A DNA stretch of 64,000 nt, taken from the NCBI GenBank assembly GCA_019894765.1, contig JAGXNT010000024.1, positions 1 through 64,000 on the forward strand, written 5' to 3'. Below the pieces are notes generated by a model. It was not told where the DNA came from. It was given only the letters and a program-made list of their open reading frames with translations, and did no database searches. The translations under genes were made by a program, and so were the position numbers. This DNA is from Candidatus Heimdallarchaeota archaeon. GTDB taxonomy: Archaea > Asgardarchaeota > Heimdallarchaeia > JABLTI01. Every line of letters begins with the position of its first letter. The first letter of the stretch is position 1. Below, one piece after another: positions 17,874 through 26,853 of the stretch.

Positions 17874-18761
17874 TTATTTTTCTGTTCTCGTAAATAATAG
17901 CAGTGAGAATACTTGTGCAACATAACTGATTAGACCAATTATCAACCAAGCATTCCTATTTGCTATTTGTTCCAGACTTTGATGCAGACCAATAAAAGGT
18001 TCTATCATAAAGTCCGTTGCTACTGCCAGTTGATACATAAACGTCCATTCATACGCTTGAGGTAACCCAAAAGCGAATTGAGTTACGAAATTGACAAGGA
18101 AGGGGATGATGTAAAAAATGAATAATGTTGGAACAATGGCAATTGAACTTTCAAAGCCAAAGAAGTTTGCTACAATGACACATAATGTGGTTATTGATAT
18201 TGCTAGAAATGCTCCAGCTGATATGAGAAAGAATGATTTTAGTATCAACAAGAATGTTAGAGAGACTCCGGTCCAAATCCAGAGTATTAGATCAAATACA
18301 ATTATACCAATTAATCCTGTTAATATGGTTCCTAGAAATGCAGTTATTGCATGAGCTAAGTATAGATTGGTTTTTCTCACGGGTAAAGCGAAGTATCTCT
18401 TCATGCTTTCATCTGCAACTTTTCCAAAACTATCTAATGTCAGCATGATTCCAATCATTTGAAGAAGAAATTGGCCAATATTCACAAATCCTGCTGCACT
18501 GAAATTTCTAAATGCATCAACTCCAAAATCCAGTAATAACGCTTCATAATCACTAGCAATGGAATTCAAGAAAATGATTGCAGGAAGTAATACAAAAGAG
18601 AGTGCAATGAAGAATTTCAAAGTCAGAATTATTCGTTTGAATTCGTACCTAATTATTTCACTTGTTTCTCGAAATTCTAAAAGAGGATTTCTTTCAAAAA
18701 CAAGCCTAAAAACTCGGCCAATGAAATTCTTTACTTGGGGTTCACGAGAGTCATTACTCAT
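17874..18761 (-). CDS. ABC transporter permease (ABC-2 type)
   Basis: 295 residues with about six hydrophobic helices; the N-terminal cytoplasmic part (to about 50) precedes the first helix (FKFFIALSFVLLPAIIFL-like, around 48-66). The arrangement, with a hydrophobic C-terminal helix followed by RTEK, is that of ABC-2 exporters. The start codon lies 10 bases after the stop of the ATPase gene, so the pair forms one exporter. Cargo unknown. Confidence 0.82.
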   Translation of the reverse strand: MSNDSREPQVKNFIGRVFRLVFERNPLLEFRETSEIIRYEFKRIILTLKFFIALSFVLLPAIIFLNSIASDYEALLLDFGVDAFRNFSAAGFVNIGQFLLQMIGIMLTLDSFGKVADESMKRYFALPVRKTNLYLAHAITAFLGTILTGLIGIIVFDLILWIWTGVSLTFLLILKSFFLISAGAFLAISITTLCVIVANFFGFESSIAIVPTLFIFYIIPFLVNFVTQFAFGLPQAYEWTFMYQLAVATDFMIEPFIGLHQSLEQIANRNAWLIIGLISYVAQVFSLLLFTRTEK

Positions 18762-18771
18762 AATACATCAC

Positions 18772-19737
18772 CTAGGTCGATTCCTCCTCATCTACGAATT
18801 CATCTCTCCTTTGTTCTACAAAGGGTCTAAATGAAAATACCGAGATTTTATTCTCTTGTAACCGATTCACAATAGAAGTACTAATTTGTAATGCGTCTTT
18901 AGATCGTACCATAATTTTGCGACCTGAGATCTCGAATTCTTCTTCTCCAAGAACTTTAACAATTTCCTTCTTAGAAGGAGCATCTTGCGCTAAAATAATC
19001 TCCATTGACTTGCATCTTTTAGTGATTACTTCAGTTATTGGTCCATCCACAACTATTTTTCCTCGATCCATGAGAATTAATCGATCACTCATAACAAGTG
19101 CATCTTGTATGTTATGAGTTGACATTATGACTGTTTTCGCGGAATCCGTAACGTAATCATGAACTAGTTGATAGACTTTCAATTTTCCTTGAACATCTAT
19201 AAAAGAGACCGGTTCATCAAAAAGGATAATCTCTGGATCACCAATTATTGCTAATGATAAACTAAATCTTTGTCTCATACCAGAGGACATTAATTTTGGA
19301 GGTAAATCCCACCATTTTGACAACCCAACTAATTCTAATAATCTATCTGTTTCCTGTAAAGTCTCTTTTCTGGAAAGCCCTCTTAATTTTCCAAAATGAA
19401 ACAGTGATTCTTTACAAGGAGTATCGAGATAGAAATTAAGATCAGAAGGCAGATAACCAATACTTTGTTTTACTTTGAGCGGATTCCATCGGACATTGTA
19501 ATCCTTAATATAGATATCCCCTTGAGTAGGTTTGAGTAATCCCATTATTCCTTTCATTAAAGTTGATTTTCCAGCGCCATTTGGTCCAAATAAGCAAATC
19601 CTTTCACCTTTATTGATTGTAATATTAATGTCTCGTAAGGATGTCACTCTTGCACGGGATATGTATCGTCCGAAGATTTTTGATACATTCTCTACTCGAA
19701 TTATTGGACCCATTGCTGTTCCTCTTAATTTTTGCAT
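18772..19737 (-). CDS. ABC transporter ATP-binding protein (exporter type)
   Basis: 321 residues. Walker A GPNGAGKST (about 54-62), signature segment LMSSGMRQRFSLSLAI (a variant of LSGGQ) and Walker B IILFDEPVSF. The C-terminal 90 residues after the ATPase core are additional and found in ABC-2 ATPases of the CcmA/NatA group. Met8 (MGPIIRVENVSK) is a better start by homology than Met1. It is the first gene of a two-gene operon with the permease. Confidence 0.88.
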   Translation of the reverse strand: MQKLRGTAMGPIIRVENVSKIFGRYISRARVTSLRDINITINKGERICLFGPNGAGKSTLMKGIMGLLKPTQGDIYIKDYNVRWNPLKVKQSIGYLPSDLNFYLDTPCKESLFHFGKLRGLSRKETLQETDRLLELVGLSKWWDLPPKLMSSGMRQRFSLSLAIIGDPEIILFDEPVSFIDVQGKLKVYQLVHDYVTDSAKTVIMSTHNIQDALVMSDRLILMDRGKIVVDGPITEVITKRCKSMEIILAQDAPSKKEIVKVLGEEEFEISGRKIMVRSKDALQISTSIVNRLQENKISVFSFRPFVEQRRDEFVDEEEST

Positions 19738-19876
19738 AGACTATTTGTTTATGGTATTTCAACATTAAAATTCTTCCTAGTTGTTGGGAAAGTCGAGTAA
19801 TAATCTTTATTAGATTTACTTTAATTTACATGGAATTAATAGAAACAATAAATACTAACTAACATATAATAACAAT

Positions 19877-20746
19877 GTGAACGTGTGTCTAATCATGCTA
19901 GTTAAAAGAAGAATATCCACTAAAACAACCATTAAGGTTTTTCTACTCATTTTCTGTATTTTCTTCGTAGATGTAACTAGCAAATTTGTTGAGAGAAATC
20001 CATTAAGAGCTAATGCTCAGGAAGAGGAGGAGCTATTTCCATTTGTTGGGATGAATTTATTGTATGATGTCACACAGTCTACTGGCAGTATTATTGCTGC
20101 ATCTGGTTCGTTATCTATTGAATACTTAACAATGTTAGATGAGACCCATATTTTTGGCGAATTTCATGTTGAAGTTGTATCACCGGTCGATTTCTATAAT
20201 GAAACCACAGGAGGAAGTGAAGACTTACTTACCCGACATTTGGATATCAATACTGAGAACACCTATATTATCTGGTTGTTTTGGGAATATTTCTTTGATA
20301 GGTCAGACGAAATCATTCCAACACCAATGTGGGTTTTCCCACGAGACCTTGAATATAACACCACCGTAAAAATTCAGAATTACACTTCAATAACAACAAG
20401 CAGCGAGTCAATTTCAATTATGGATAAATATTATGAGGTTTTTGTGCACAGAACTTATGGTAGCACCCTTAATATGACTTTGTTGTACGGTTATGCTAGA
20501 CATGGTACAAGTGATTGGTATGGCGTACTATTTTACATGGCAGGATACTTTGTGGAACCAGTAACTGATAGAAGAATGGCAGTTTTCTTCAAGCTCAGGG
20601 AAACAAATGCTGAGCTTCTACCACTGAAGAGTATCAATCAAAACACGATTCTCAGCATTACAATTACGTTTTATGGAGTTGTAATTGGAGGGGCAATTAT
20701 CTACCGAGTGAGAAAAAGAAGGGAATTAGTTGGTGGAGAAGTCTAA
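19877..20746 (+). CDS. Secreted or membrane protein of unknown function, two membrane anchors
   Basis: 289 residues, not recognised. The N-terminus is basic (VKRRISTKTTIKV) followed by a hydrophobic segment (about 20-33), and the C-terminus has a second membrane helix (about 253-276) ending in RVRKRRELVGG. The region between is about 200 residues, rich in Thr, Ser and aromatic residues and lacking Cys, so it is probably a beta-rich extracellular domain. The GTG at 19877 or the ATG at 19895 (MLVKRR) could be the start; the latter seems better. Its short downstream neighbour is also a membrane protein. Confidence 0.65.
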   Translation: MNVCLIMLVKRRISTKTTIKVFLLIFCIFFVDVTSKFVERNPLRANAQEEEELFPFVGMNLLYDVTQSTGSIIAASGSLSIEYLTMLDETHIFGEFHVEVVSPVDFYNETTGGSEDLLTRHLDINTENTYIIWLFWEYFFDRSDEIIPTPMWVFPRDLEYNTTVKIQNYTSITTSSESISIMDKYYEVFVHRTYGSTLNMTLLYGYARHGTSDWYGVLFYMAGYFVEPVTDRRMAVFFKLRETNAELLPLKSINQNTILSITITFYGVVIGGAIIYRVRKRRELVGGEV

Positions 20747-20835
20747 TTAAAGTAATAGAAAACAAAAAGAAAATCCCATAAAAAGATTTAAAGATAATTA
20801 AAGAAATTTCGATTCTAGAACAAAAACAGTGATGA

Positions 20836-21183
20836 ATGACAATGAGCAGCACTGAAACTTCCCAATCAAGTAAACCCAAACGATTCTTAGCGTGGAGAGA
20901 GCATCCACTTGAAATCAAAATTATGGATCTCGCTTCATTAGCATGGTTAGCAGTTGGAATCATTGAAATTATATTTTATTTAGTTGGAACAGAACTTAAT
21001 GAACGAGTCTTCCCGATGGTATTCCTCCCGTTCTTCATGTTTATTCTTACACTTGCTTTAAGACTTAGACTCATTGACAAACCAGATACATTAAGAAATA
21101 CATTCATCATTTGGTCCATTATTTTTATTGTTATGGTCATTGCAGTAACTTTGGTTTTAATCTTTTACCCACCATTGAGTTAA
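20836..21183 (+). CDS. Small membrane protein, three predicted helices, unknown function
   Basis: 115 residues. A hydrophilic N-terminus (SSTETSQSSKPKRF) leads to three hydrophobic segments at about 36-54, 66-78 and 92-112 (IIFIVMVIAVTLVLIF). No family recognised. It follows the secreted-protein gene by 89 bases on the same strand. Confidence 0.55.
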   Translation: MTMSSTETSQSSKPKRFLAWREHPLEIKIMDLASLAWLAVGIIEIIFYLVGTELNERVFPMVFLPFFMFILTLALRLRLIDKPDTLRNTFIIWSIIFIVMVIAVTLVLIFYPPLS

Positions 21184-21281
21184 TAACAGATTTACTGGTG
21201 TTTATTGTTTTTCTTTTGCTAGTGGGTATTAGGTGAGATTTTATACCTCAAAATTACAAATAGTTATTAAGAAGATATTTC

Positions 21282-21319
21282 CTATAAAAACACTAGTGTG
21301 GGAAAAAAGCTGGTTGGTG
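21282..21319 (+). promoter_or_regulatory. RadA promoter and ribosome-binding site supporting a CTG start
   Basis: A TATA box (CTATAAAAA, 21282-21290) would place transcription start near 21311. GGTG at 21316-21319 lies 7 bases before CTG 21327 and could pair with the 16S rRNA tail. Together they support initiation at that CTG. Confidence 0.45.
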
Positions 21320-21326
21320 CGATAAT

Positions 21327-22277
21327 CTGTTCCAAAAGAAACTAGAAGAATTAGAATCAGTAACAAGCGAACTTTTTGACAAACTAGAAGCTGCAGGTTT
21401 TTCAACAATTGAATCAATTAGTTGGTTAACTCCAGAAGAACTAGCAGAAAAAATCGAAATAGATTCAGTAACTGCTAAAACAATAATAGCTGAAGCAGTT
21501 GCTAATGTTGAGCAAAAACCAATTTCTGCAGCAGATTTATTGAAAAAGGAAGAGAAGCGTCTAAAAATCACAACTGGTTCAAAGGAATTAGATACATTAC
21601 TAGGTGGAGGTATTTACACCGGAGAGATAACAGAAATATCAGGGGAATTTGCAACCGGGAAAACCCAACTATGTTTTCAATTATCAATTAATGTTCAATT
21701 ACCTCCAGAAGAAGGAGGGTTAGGTGGTGGAGTCTATTACATTGATACTGAGGGGACGTTTTCTTCCACAAGAATAGTCCAAATGGCTCAGAATAAAGGT
21801 TTAGATCCTAAGAAATTCCTAAGCAACATCGCTGTAACCAGAACATACAACTCTGATCATTTAACATTTTTAATTATGAATGCTGAACAATTACTTAAGG
21901 AAAGAAATGTTAAATTATTCATTATTGATTCGATTGCATCACACTTTCGAGCTGAGTATGTTGGTGAAGATAGACTTGTTTCACGTCAACAAGCGGTAAT
22001 GCGCTTAGCAGAAACAATGAAGCAATTGATTGAGAAATTAGGCATTGCTGTTGTAGTAACAAATCAAGTAATTGCTACATTTGATGATAATCTCTTTGAT
22101 AAATCACCTCACCCAGCACTCGGTTTTGCTTGGGCACATCGACCACATCAAAGAATACTTTTACGTAAAGGAAGAGATCAAGCCCGTATAGCTAGAATGT
22201 ATGATTCTTCTCGTTTACCTGATAGAGAATGTGTCTTTTTTGTAACAGAAAAAGGAATTTCAGATAAGGCTAAGTAA
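21327..22277 (+). CDS. radA: DNA repair and recombination protein RadA
   Basis: 316 residues counted from CTG 21327. It has a helix-hairpin-helix N-terminal domain (about 1-60, with KLEAAGFSTIESI and LTPEELAEKI) and a RecA-type core. Walker A is GEFATGKTQ (106-114), Walker B is LFIIDSI, and the C-terminus IARMYDSSRLPDREC is the classic RadA end. RadA forms filaments on single-stranded DNA and drives strand exchange. The frame is open back to TAG at 21294, but the only ATG/GTG/TTG codon before the core is TTG 21540, inside the linker after the HhH domain. A CTG start, or an undetected sequence error, must be assumed. It converges on Sua5. Confidence 0.9.
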   Translation: MFQKKLEELESVTSELFDKLEAAGFSTIESISWLTPEELAEKIEIDSVTAKTIIAEAVANVEQKPISAADLLKKEEKRLKITTGSKELDTLLGGGIYTGEITEISGEFATGKTQLCFQLSINVQLPPEEGGLGGGVYYIDTEGTFSSTRIVQMAQNKGLDPKKFLSNIAVTRTYNSDHLTFLIMNAEQLLKERNVKLFIIDSIASHFRAEYVGEDRLVSRQQAVMRLAETMKQLIEKLGIAVVVTNQVIATFDDNLFDKSPHPALGFAWAHRPHQRILLRKGRDQARIARMYDSSRLPDRECVFFVTEKGISDKAK

Positions 22278-22302
22278 TACTTGGATTTCGCATTACTTCT
22301 TT
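22272..22302. terminator. Hairpin covering both converging stop codons
   Basis: AAGTAAT (22272-22278) pairs with ATTACTT (22292-22298) around a 13-base loop; CTTTT follows on the plus strand. The RadA stop (22275-22277) and the Sua5 stop (22293-22295) both lie in the arms, so the structure could serve both genes. Confidence 0.45.
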
Positions 22303-22961
22303 TGGTATTTTAGATGTTGTTCCCATTTTTCTTCTTCTATATTTAGTGTTTGAAGAATTTCTTTTGCAGTTATTGCTCCTTCTCGCATTATTTGAGGTGA
22401 ATTAGGCATGACAAAATCTACTATAGTTGAAGGTTTGTTTTGTTCTAATACTCCAGCATCTAAAATGATATCAACATCTTTTTCATCTATAGTTTCTAGA
22501 ACATCAGTAATTGTATAGGGAGGTTTAGCTCCAGTTTGATTTGCACTAGTCGAAACAATTGGTTTTCCAAATTTTTCTACAATGTTTTTGATTAATTCAT
22601 TACTGGAAATACGAAATGCAATTCCATCTTTATTTAGAATATCAGGGATAATATCTTTCTTCTTTAGAGCAATTACTAAAGGGCCTGGATAGTATTTTTC
22701 AATCAAAATTTTCGCATTATCTTGCATAAAGGCTATTTGTTCAATCATAGTAATACTATCTACAATAACAGGTAAGGGGTTATCAAGAGGTCTAGATTTT
22801 ATTTCATAGATTTTTTCAATTGCTTTAATATTGAAAGCATCACAACCTAAACCATAAGCTGTTTCAGTTGGATAAACAATTAATCCGCCTTTCTTCAGAA
22901 TCTGAACAACTTGATCAATTATTTCTTTCTTAGGTTCTAGGTTCTCTATTTCAATAATCAT
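22293..22961 (-). CDS. L-threonylcarbamoyladenylate synthase (Sua5/YrdC)
   Basis: 222 residues. The YrdC domain is visible, with GLIVYPTETAYGLGCDAFN (26-44) and KSRPLDNPLPVIV (about 55-67). Sequence such as IVSTSANQTGAKPP (about 135-148) is typical of the active site. The enzyme makes threonylcarbamoyl-AMP from threonine, bicarbonate and ATP for t6A modification of tRNA. It lacks the long C-terminal domain of full Sua5. It lies 38 bases downstream of Kae1, the enzyme that uses its product, which strongly supports the assignment. Confidence 0.88.
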   Translation of the reverse strand: MIIEIENLEPKKEIIDQVVQILKKGGLIVYPTETAYGLGCDAFNIKAIEKIYEIKSRPLDNPLPVIVDSITMIEQIAFMQDNAKILIEKYYPGPLVIALKKKDIIPDILNKDGIAFRISSNELIKNIVEKFGKPIVSTSANQTGAKPPYTITDVLETIDEKDVDIILDAGVLEQNKPSTIVDFVMPNSPQIMREGAITAKEILQTLNIEEEKWEQHLKYQKK

Positions 22962-22999
22962 TTCTTCAACTCAAGATAACTCTACATGATATACTATTC

Positions 23000-24013
23000 T
23001 TACCAGACAATTTTTACTGCATCACTTCTCCAATCAGGTAAAACTTGTGACTCTTCTGTTTTGAGAGCTCCAGCTCCTTTGTATTGTAGTATTCCTCCCC
23101 AAGCTATCATTGTTCCATTATCACTAGCGTATTTATATGGGCATACAAGCATTTTCATTTTCCAATCTTTACAGATTTCTTGGAGCATAGATTGAAATCG
23201 TTGATTTCGAGCAAATCCTCCTACTATTAATAATTCAGGTGCTCGAGTATGAGCAATTGCTCTTTCAGCAATTTCAGTAAGCATTGATAACGCGGTTTCT
23301 TGCAAGCTAAAAGCTGCATTTTCAATTGATACACCCTCTTCTTTAACAAGTCTTAATGCAGCTGTTAATAATCCAGAAAAGCTTACGCTCATTCCTTTCA
23401 CACTATATGGTAGCTCAAAATACTCTTTACCTTTTGCAGCAACCTTATCAAAAACTGGTCCTGGCCAAGGATTATTTGGATCATGAATACCTACTTCTCG
23501 AGAGAATTTGTCAAAGCAATTACCTATCGAGATATCCAGGGTTTCACCGAAAATGGTATAATAATCATCTACATGGGAAGAAATCTGTGTTGTTCCTCCA
23601 CTAACCATGAGTATAACAGGCGCTTTCGCTTTGGTTAACATCTTTCCAATTTCTATGTGGCTAACTACATGGTTCACCCCAACTAGAGGAATATTGTAGA
23701 AACCAGAAAGTGTTCTAGCAATTACGGCTCCTGTTCTTAAACATGGCCCCATTCCTGGACCTCTTGAAAAGGAAATTAATTTTAAATCAGTTGGTTTAAT
23801 TGCTGCTTCTTTGAGGGCTTCTTTAATTAATGTTGATGCTTGATTACTGTGATGTCTAGCAGCTTCACGAGGATGGATTCCTTCACCAAACGATGGCACA
23901 TAGGAGGATTTCACATCACTATACTCCTTACCATTAGAATCAATTATACCTACACCGAATGTATGTGCTGTACACTCAATACCTAATGAGATTATGAATT
24001 CCTCTTCTGGCAT
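23000..24013 (-). CDS. kae1: tRNA N6-adenosine threonylcarbamoyltransferase (Kae1)
   Basis: 337 residues of the Kae1/TsaD family. The N-terminus LGIECTAHTFGVGII and the metal-binding pair in HPREAARHHSNQA (about 47-59), plus ISFSRGPGMGPCLRTGA and LMVSGGTTQI, are family hallmarks. It transfers the threonylcarbamoyl group to A37 of ANN-decoding tRNAs, as part of the KEOPS complex in archaea. The Bud32 kinase often fused to Kae1 is not present here. Co-directional with Sua5. Confidence 0.93.
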   Translation of the reverse strand: MPEEEFIISLGIECTAHTFGVGIIDSNGKEYSDVKSSYVPSFGEGIHPREAARHHSNQASTLIKEALKEAAIKPTDLKLISFSRGPGMGPCLRTGAVIARTLSGFYNIPLVGVNHVVSHIEIGKMLTKAKAPVILMVSGGTTQISSHVDDYYTIFGETLDISIGNCFDKFSREVGIHDPNNPWPGPVFDKVAAKGKEYFELPYSVKGMSVSFSGLLTAALRLVKEEGVSIENAAFSLQETALSMLTEIAERAIAHTRAPELLIVGGFARNQRFQSMLQEICKDWKMKMLVCPYKYASDNGTMIAWGGILQYKGAGALKTEESQVLPDWRSDAVKIVW

Positions 24014-24132
24014 TTTATCTAAGACCTTAAGTTCATTCTATTGCATCTATATATTCAAATTCGACTATCCAATTTAAAAAATTCTGCTCTAGATAATAGA
24101 ATAAGTGGTTAAGCAAGGAGTTCAGACATTTG

Positions 24133-24435
24133 TTACTTGTTTGATAGTTCTAATGGAAAAACAGTTGCCAATGCATTGTATATTGTTTGATTAACATAGC
24201 TATCTGCATCTGAAAGAATTAACTCAATAACCTCTTCCAGAGGATTTCCTTCTTGGTCCCTAATTGTATCTAAGTGTAATAATGCTGAAAGTGTTGGTTC
24301 TGCATTATGTGCGTATTTACCTTCCTCAATTTTCTGGTAACCAGCACTTGCCAATAACTTATGTACTTTTTTGATGTCTTTTTCAACTTTTGGTGTTCCT
24401 ATCCGAAGAATCATTGGTCTAGAGATTTCTACCAT
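24133..24435 (-). CDS. Small protein of unknown function in the Arf GTPase operon
   Basis: 100 residues, not recognised. It starts with a basic, strand-like segment (MILRIGTPKVEKDIKKVHK) and has a helical C-terminal part (NPLEEVIELILSDADSYVNQ). No Cys or signal. It lies 19 bases downstream of the Arf-family gene on the same strand and would be co-transcribed, so it could be a regulator or partner. No function is claimed. Confidence 0.6.
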   Translation of the reverse strand: MVEISRPMILRIGTPKVEKDIKKVHKLLASAGYQKIEEGKYAHNAEPTLSALLHLDTIRDQEGNPLEEVIELILSDADSYVNQTIYNALATVFPLELSNK

Positions 24436-24454
24436 TCGTCAATACCCCCGACTA

Positions 24455-24994
24455 TCATAATTTATCTAATTCTATAACGATCCATTGAATCGCTTCTTCA
24501 ACACCTTGTCCAGTAGTTGCTACTGTTGGTTGAATATGCCAGCTTCGTCTTCCCATTTTTACTGGATCATCTAAATCACAAGCTCTTACAAGTTCCTCTA
24601 ATGACAAAGCTCCTTCCTTATCTTGTTTGTTAGCGACAATTAGTAGTGGAGCATCAGGATACTGAGGATCAATTAGCACTTTCCATAATTCTGCTTTCGC
24701 TTCTTCTATTCTAGTTCTATCTGCGGAATCTATAACAAAAATTATGGCACTTGTTCCTCGCATAAGTGTTCCCCAAAGAGTACGAAAATGCAATTGTCCT
24801 CCAAGGTCAAAAATACTTAAATTAACATTTTCTCTTTTTAAAACTTCAACATTCACCCCAATTGTAGGCAATGTCTCAATATTTTTTTCAAAACGCAAGA
24901 AATTTAGCATGGTAGTTTTACCAGCAGAATCTAGTCCTACTACTGTAATTTTAAATTGTTTTTTTTGCCGGAACAGTCTTGCTAAGAAGCTCAC
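24455..24994 (-). CDS. Arf/Arl-family small GTPase
   Basis: 179 residues. GTPase motifs: G1 GLDSAGKTT (20-28), switch-I threonine at 44 (TIGVN), G3 DLGGQ (63-67), G4 NKQD (122-125) and G5 TVATTG. The DLGGQ and NKQD pattern is that of eukaryotic Arf and Arl proteins rather than bacterial Ras-like GTPases. It lacks a Gly2 myristoylation site (MSFLARLF), though the basic hydrophobic N-terminus could form an amphipathic helix. A switch-II glutamine (Gln67) is present, so GTP hydrolysis is expected. It is upstream of a small unknown gene and 163 bases downstream of the coiled-coil genes. Confidence 0.9.
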   Translation of the reverse strand: MSFLARLFRQKKQFKITVVGLDSAGKTTMLNFLRFEKNIETLPTIGVNVEVLKRENVNLSIFDLGGQLHFRTLWGTLMRGTSAIIFVIDSADRTRIEEAKAELWKVLIDPQYPDAPLLIVANKQDKEGALSLEELVRACDLDDPVKMGRRSWHIQPTVATTGQGVEEAIQWIVIELDKL

Positions 24995-25122
24995 ACAAAT
25001 CTTCCTCTTCTATAATGAATTAGTTTTTATCAATATTTTACTTTACGAAATCATATTCTTGAACTTAATTAATAAATCCATCTAATGTATCAAGTTTGTT
25101 GTATTTTTGTTACTCATATAAT

Positions 25123-25155
25123 AAAAAAAATGGATTCAATTTTTATCGAATCCAT
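25123..25155 (-). terminator. Strong intrinsic-type terminator after the coiled-coil genes
   Basis: An 8-bp perfect stem (25130-25137 with 25148-25155, ATGGATTC/GAATCCAT) and 10-base loop is followed on the minus strand by eight T (25123-25130, sharing one base). It starts 3 bases after the stop of the coiled-coil gene at 25158. Confidence 0.65.
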
Positions 25156-25157
25156 GT

Positions 25158-25907
25158 CTAAACTAAATTAACGGTTAATTCAATTGTGTCCAATCGCTCA
25201 TCATATTTGATAACACCTTTACTATCGAGACTTCTAATCACTTTTAAGATAATAACAGGTGGGGTTTTTGAGACCGCTTGCTTTAATTCATCCAAACCCA
25301 TTGCTTGATTTCGATAAGCTAAAACGGACAGTATTTCGACTTCAGGAATATCTATTCTTACTTCTTTTAAAAGGAAATCTAAAACAGGGCTCAGTTGGAC
25401 TTCTTTCTCTTTTTCTGCAGCAAGAGCGATTAAAACTCTCTGAGTTTCTGCTAATCGGTTTTCCATTCTTGCTGTAACATCATTTTTTTCCTGAGTTTTC
25501 TGTGAATTAATTTCTTTTAAATTAGTAATTTTGTGTTGTGTAGATGAAAGTTCACTCTGAGTATTATTAAGATCAGAAGTTAATTGAGAAATTTCTTTTT
25601 CCAAATTAGCTATTTTATCATCTTCATCTTTGATCGAAATTTGTACTCTTTCAATATTTTCTTTCAATGATTCAACACTTGAAAGCAACTCTTTCTTTTG
25701 ATCTTTGTAATTAATTTCATCTTTCTTACGTTCAGCGAGATTTTGAGATAGTTCATTGAATGTTGTTTCTGTTTTATCTAGAAAGTCTACTGCACTTTGA
25801 AGTTCCTTTATGCTATCGGCTATTTTTTGATTTGAGCTAGTTGCTAATCTCTCAAGTCGTTCTTTTTCTGCGATAATGTTTCTTCGTATACTTACAAAAT
25901 CAGTCAT
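25158..25907 (-). CDS. Coiled-coil protein with C-terminal winged-helix-like domain (paralogue 2)
   Basis: 249 residues. Residues 1-170 are a continuous charged heptad-rich coiled coil (for example EKEISQLTSDLNNTQSELSS). The C-terminal part (about 178-249) has an alternating helix pattern with DLLKE/IPEVEILSVLAY, LDELKQAVSK and VIRSLDSKGVIKYDE that fits a winged helix. The same plan, length and N-terminus (MTDF versus MTDI) are seen in the adjacent upstream gene, so the two are tandem paralogues. No known family was recognised. Architecture could suit a scaffold, a tether or a chromosome- or ESCRT-like component; none of these is supported beyond shape. Confidence 0.7.
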   Translation of the reverse strand: MTDFVSIRRNIIAEKERLERLATSSNQKIADSIKELQSAVDFLDKTETTFNELSQNLAERKKDEINYKDQKKELLSSVESLKENIERVQISIKDEDDKIANLEKEISQLTSDLNNTQSELSSTQHKITNLKEINSQKTQEKNDVTARMENRLAETQRVLIALAAEKEKEVQLSPVLDFLLKEVRIDIPEVEILSVLAYRNQAMGLDELKQAVSKTPPVIILKVIRSLDSKGVIKYDERLDTIELTVNLV

Positions 25908-25918
25908 TTTTTTCCCTC

Positions 25919-26665
25919 CTAAATTTTCAGGCTCCCTGTTACAGTTATAGCTCCAGTTGAGCCATCAAAGGTTAACAAATTTCTTTTTTCCAAACCTTCG
26001 AGTGTTTTTGCTATTAATGCTTCAGATAAACCAGTAACTTTTGAGACTGTTGCCATATCAGTATTTGTTCTACCATCTAAGGAATGAATAACCTTAATTT
26101 CATTAAATTCAATGTGGTTTTTCTTGATTAAATATTCAAGAGCCATACGTTCGCCTTTTGATTTTCGTATGATATCTCTTTCTTTTTCTGCTTGCTGTTC
26201 AATACCTAAAGCTTTTTGCTCAGCAGATTCAACAATAGTACTAATTTCGGCAATTATTTTCTGATTGGTTTCAGTCTCAGCTACATGTTCTGCATTTGCT
26301 GCTTCTAACCTTTTCTTTGTGTTAGAAAGTTCTGTTGATGTCTCTCTAACCTTGGTTTCATGTTTTACTCGTTTCTCTGTAGTTTCAGAATATTTTTCCT
26401 GAATTTCTTGAAGTAATCTCTCATTAGTAGCTTTTTCTTCTGTAAATGATGTAATTTCTTGTGACAGAGTTAAATTACTTGATTCATATTGTGAAATTTC
26501 TCCACTCTGCCTTTTTTCAAACTCAACGAGTTCCTCTATCGGTTGTTTGAGTTCTTCAAACCCTTTCTTAACGGTTGCTAATATATCATTTAACTCTTTG
26601 AGGACTTCTTCAATAGTTAGATCCCCACGCTTTAGAGCTGACAAAACTTCTGAAATATCAGTCAT
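25919..26665 (-). CDS. Coiled-coil protein with C-terminal winged-helix-like domain (paralogue 1)
   Basis: 248 residues. The first 60 residues are helical (LKRGDLTIEEVLKELNDILA), then a coiled coil runs to about 165 (ETEKRV..., NTKKRLEAANAEHVAETETN). The C-terminal 75 residues (LEYLIKKNHIEFNEIKVIHSL, split around 173-193, then MATVSKVTGLSEALIAKTLE and ITVTGSLKI) read as a winged helix. It is 11 bases upstream of its paralogue and downstream of the longin-like gene, all minus strand. Function unknown. Confidence 0.7.
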   Translation of the reverse strand: MTDISEVLSALKRGDLTIEEVLKELNDILATVKKGFEELKQPIEELVEFEKRQSGEISQYESSNLTLSQEITSFTEEKATNERLLQEIQEKYSETTEKRVKHETKVRETSTELSNTKKRLEAANAEHVAETETNQKIIAEISTIVESAEQKALGIEQQAEKERDIIRKSKGERMALEYLIKKNHIEFNEIKVIHSLDGRTNTDMATVSKVTGLSEALIAKTLEGLEKRNLLTFDGSTGAITVTGSLKI

Positions 26666-26853
26666 ATTTCAACACCTTGATTAAGATTAAATTCTCATTC
26701 TATGAAAAAGATTTCGATATTTACTTTTTCAACCATAATTATGAGTCTTTACTATTAATTATAACTTTTAGCATTAAAGCACATTGTGTATAATAATCTA
26801 AATAATAAGTAGAAAAATAAAGAAATAAACAATAATAGCTCTAAAGTGAACTA

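Noticed and set aside
21540..22277. RadA starting at TTG 21540
   Set aside because: This start would drop the helix-hairpin-helix domain that is clearly encoded in frame upstream; CTG 21327 is preferred.
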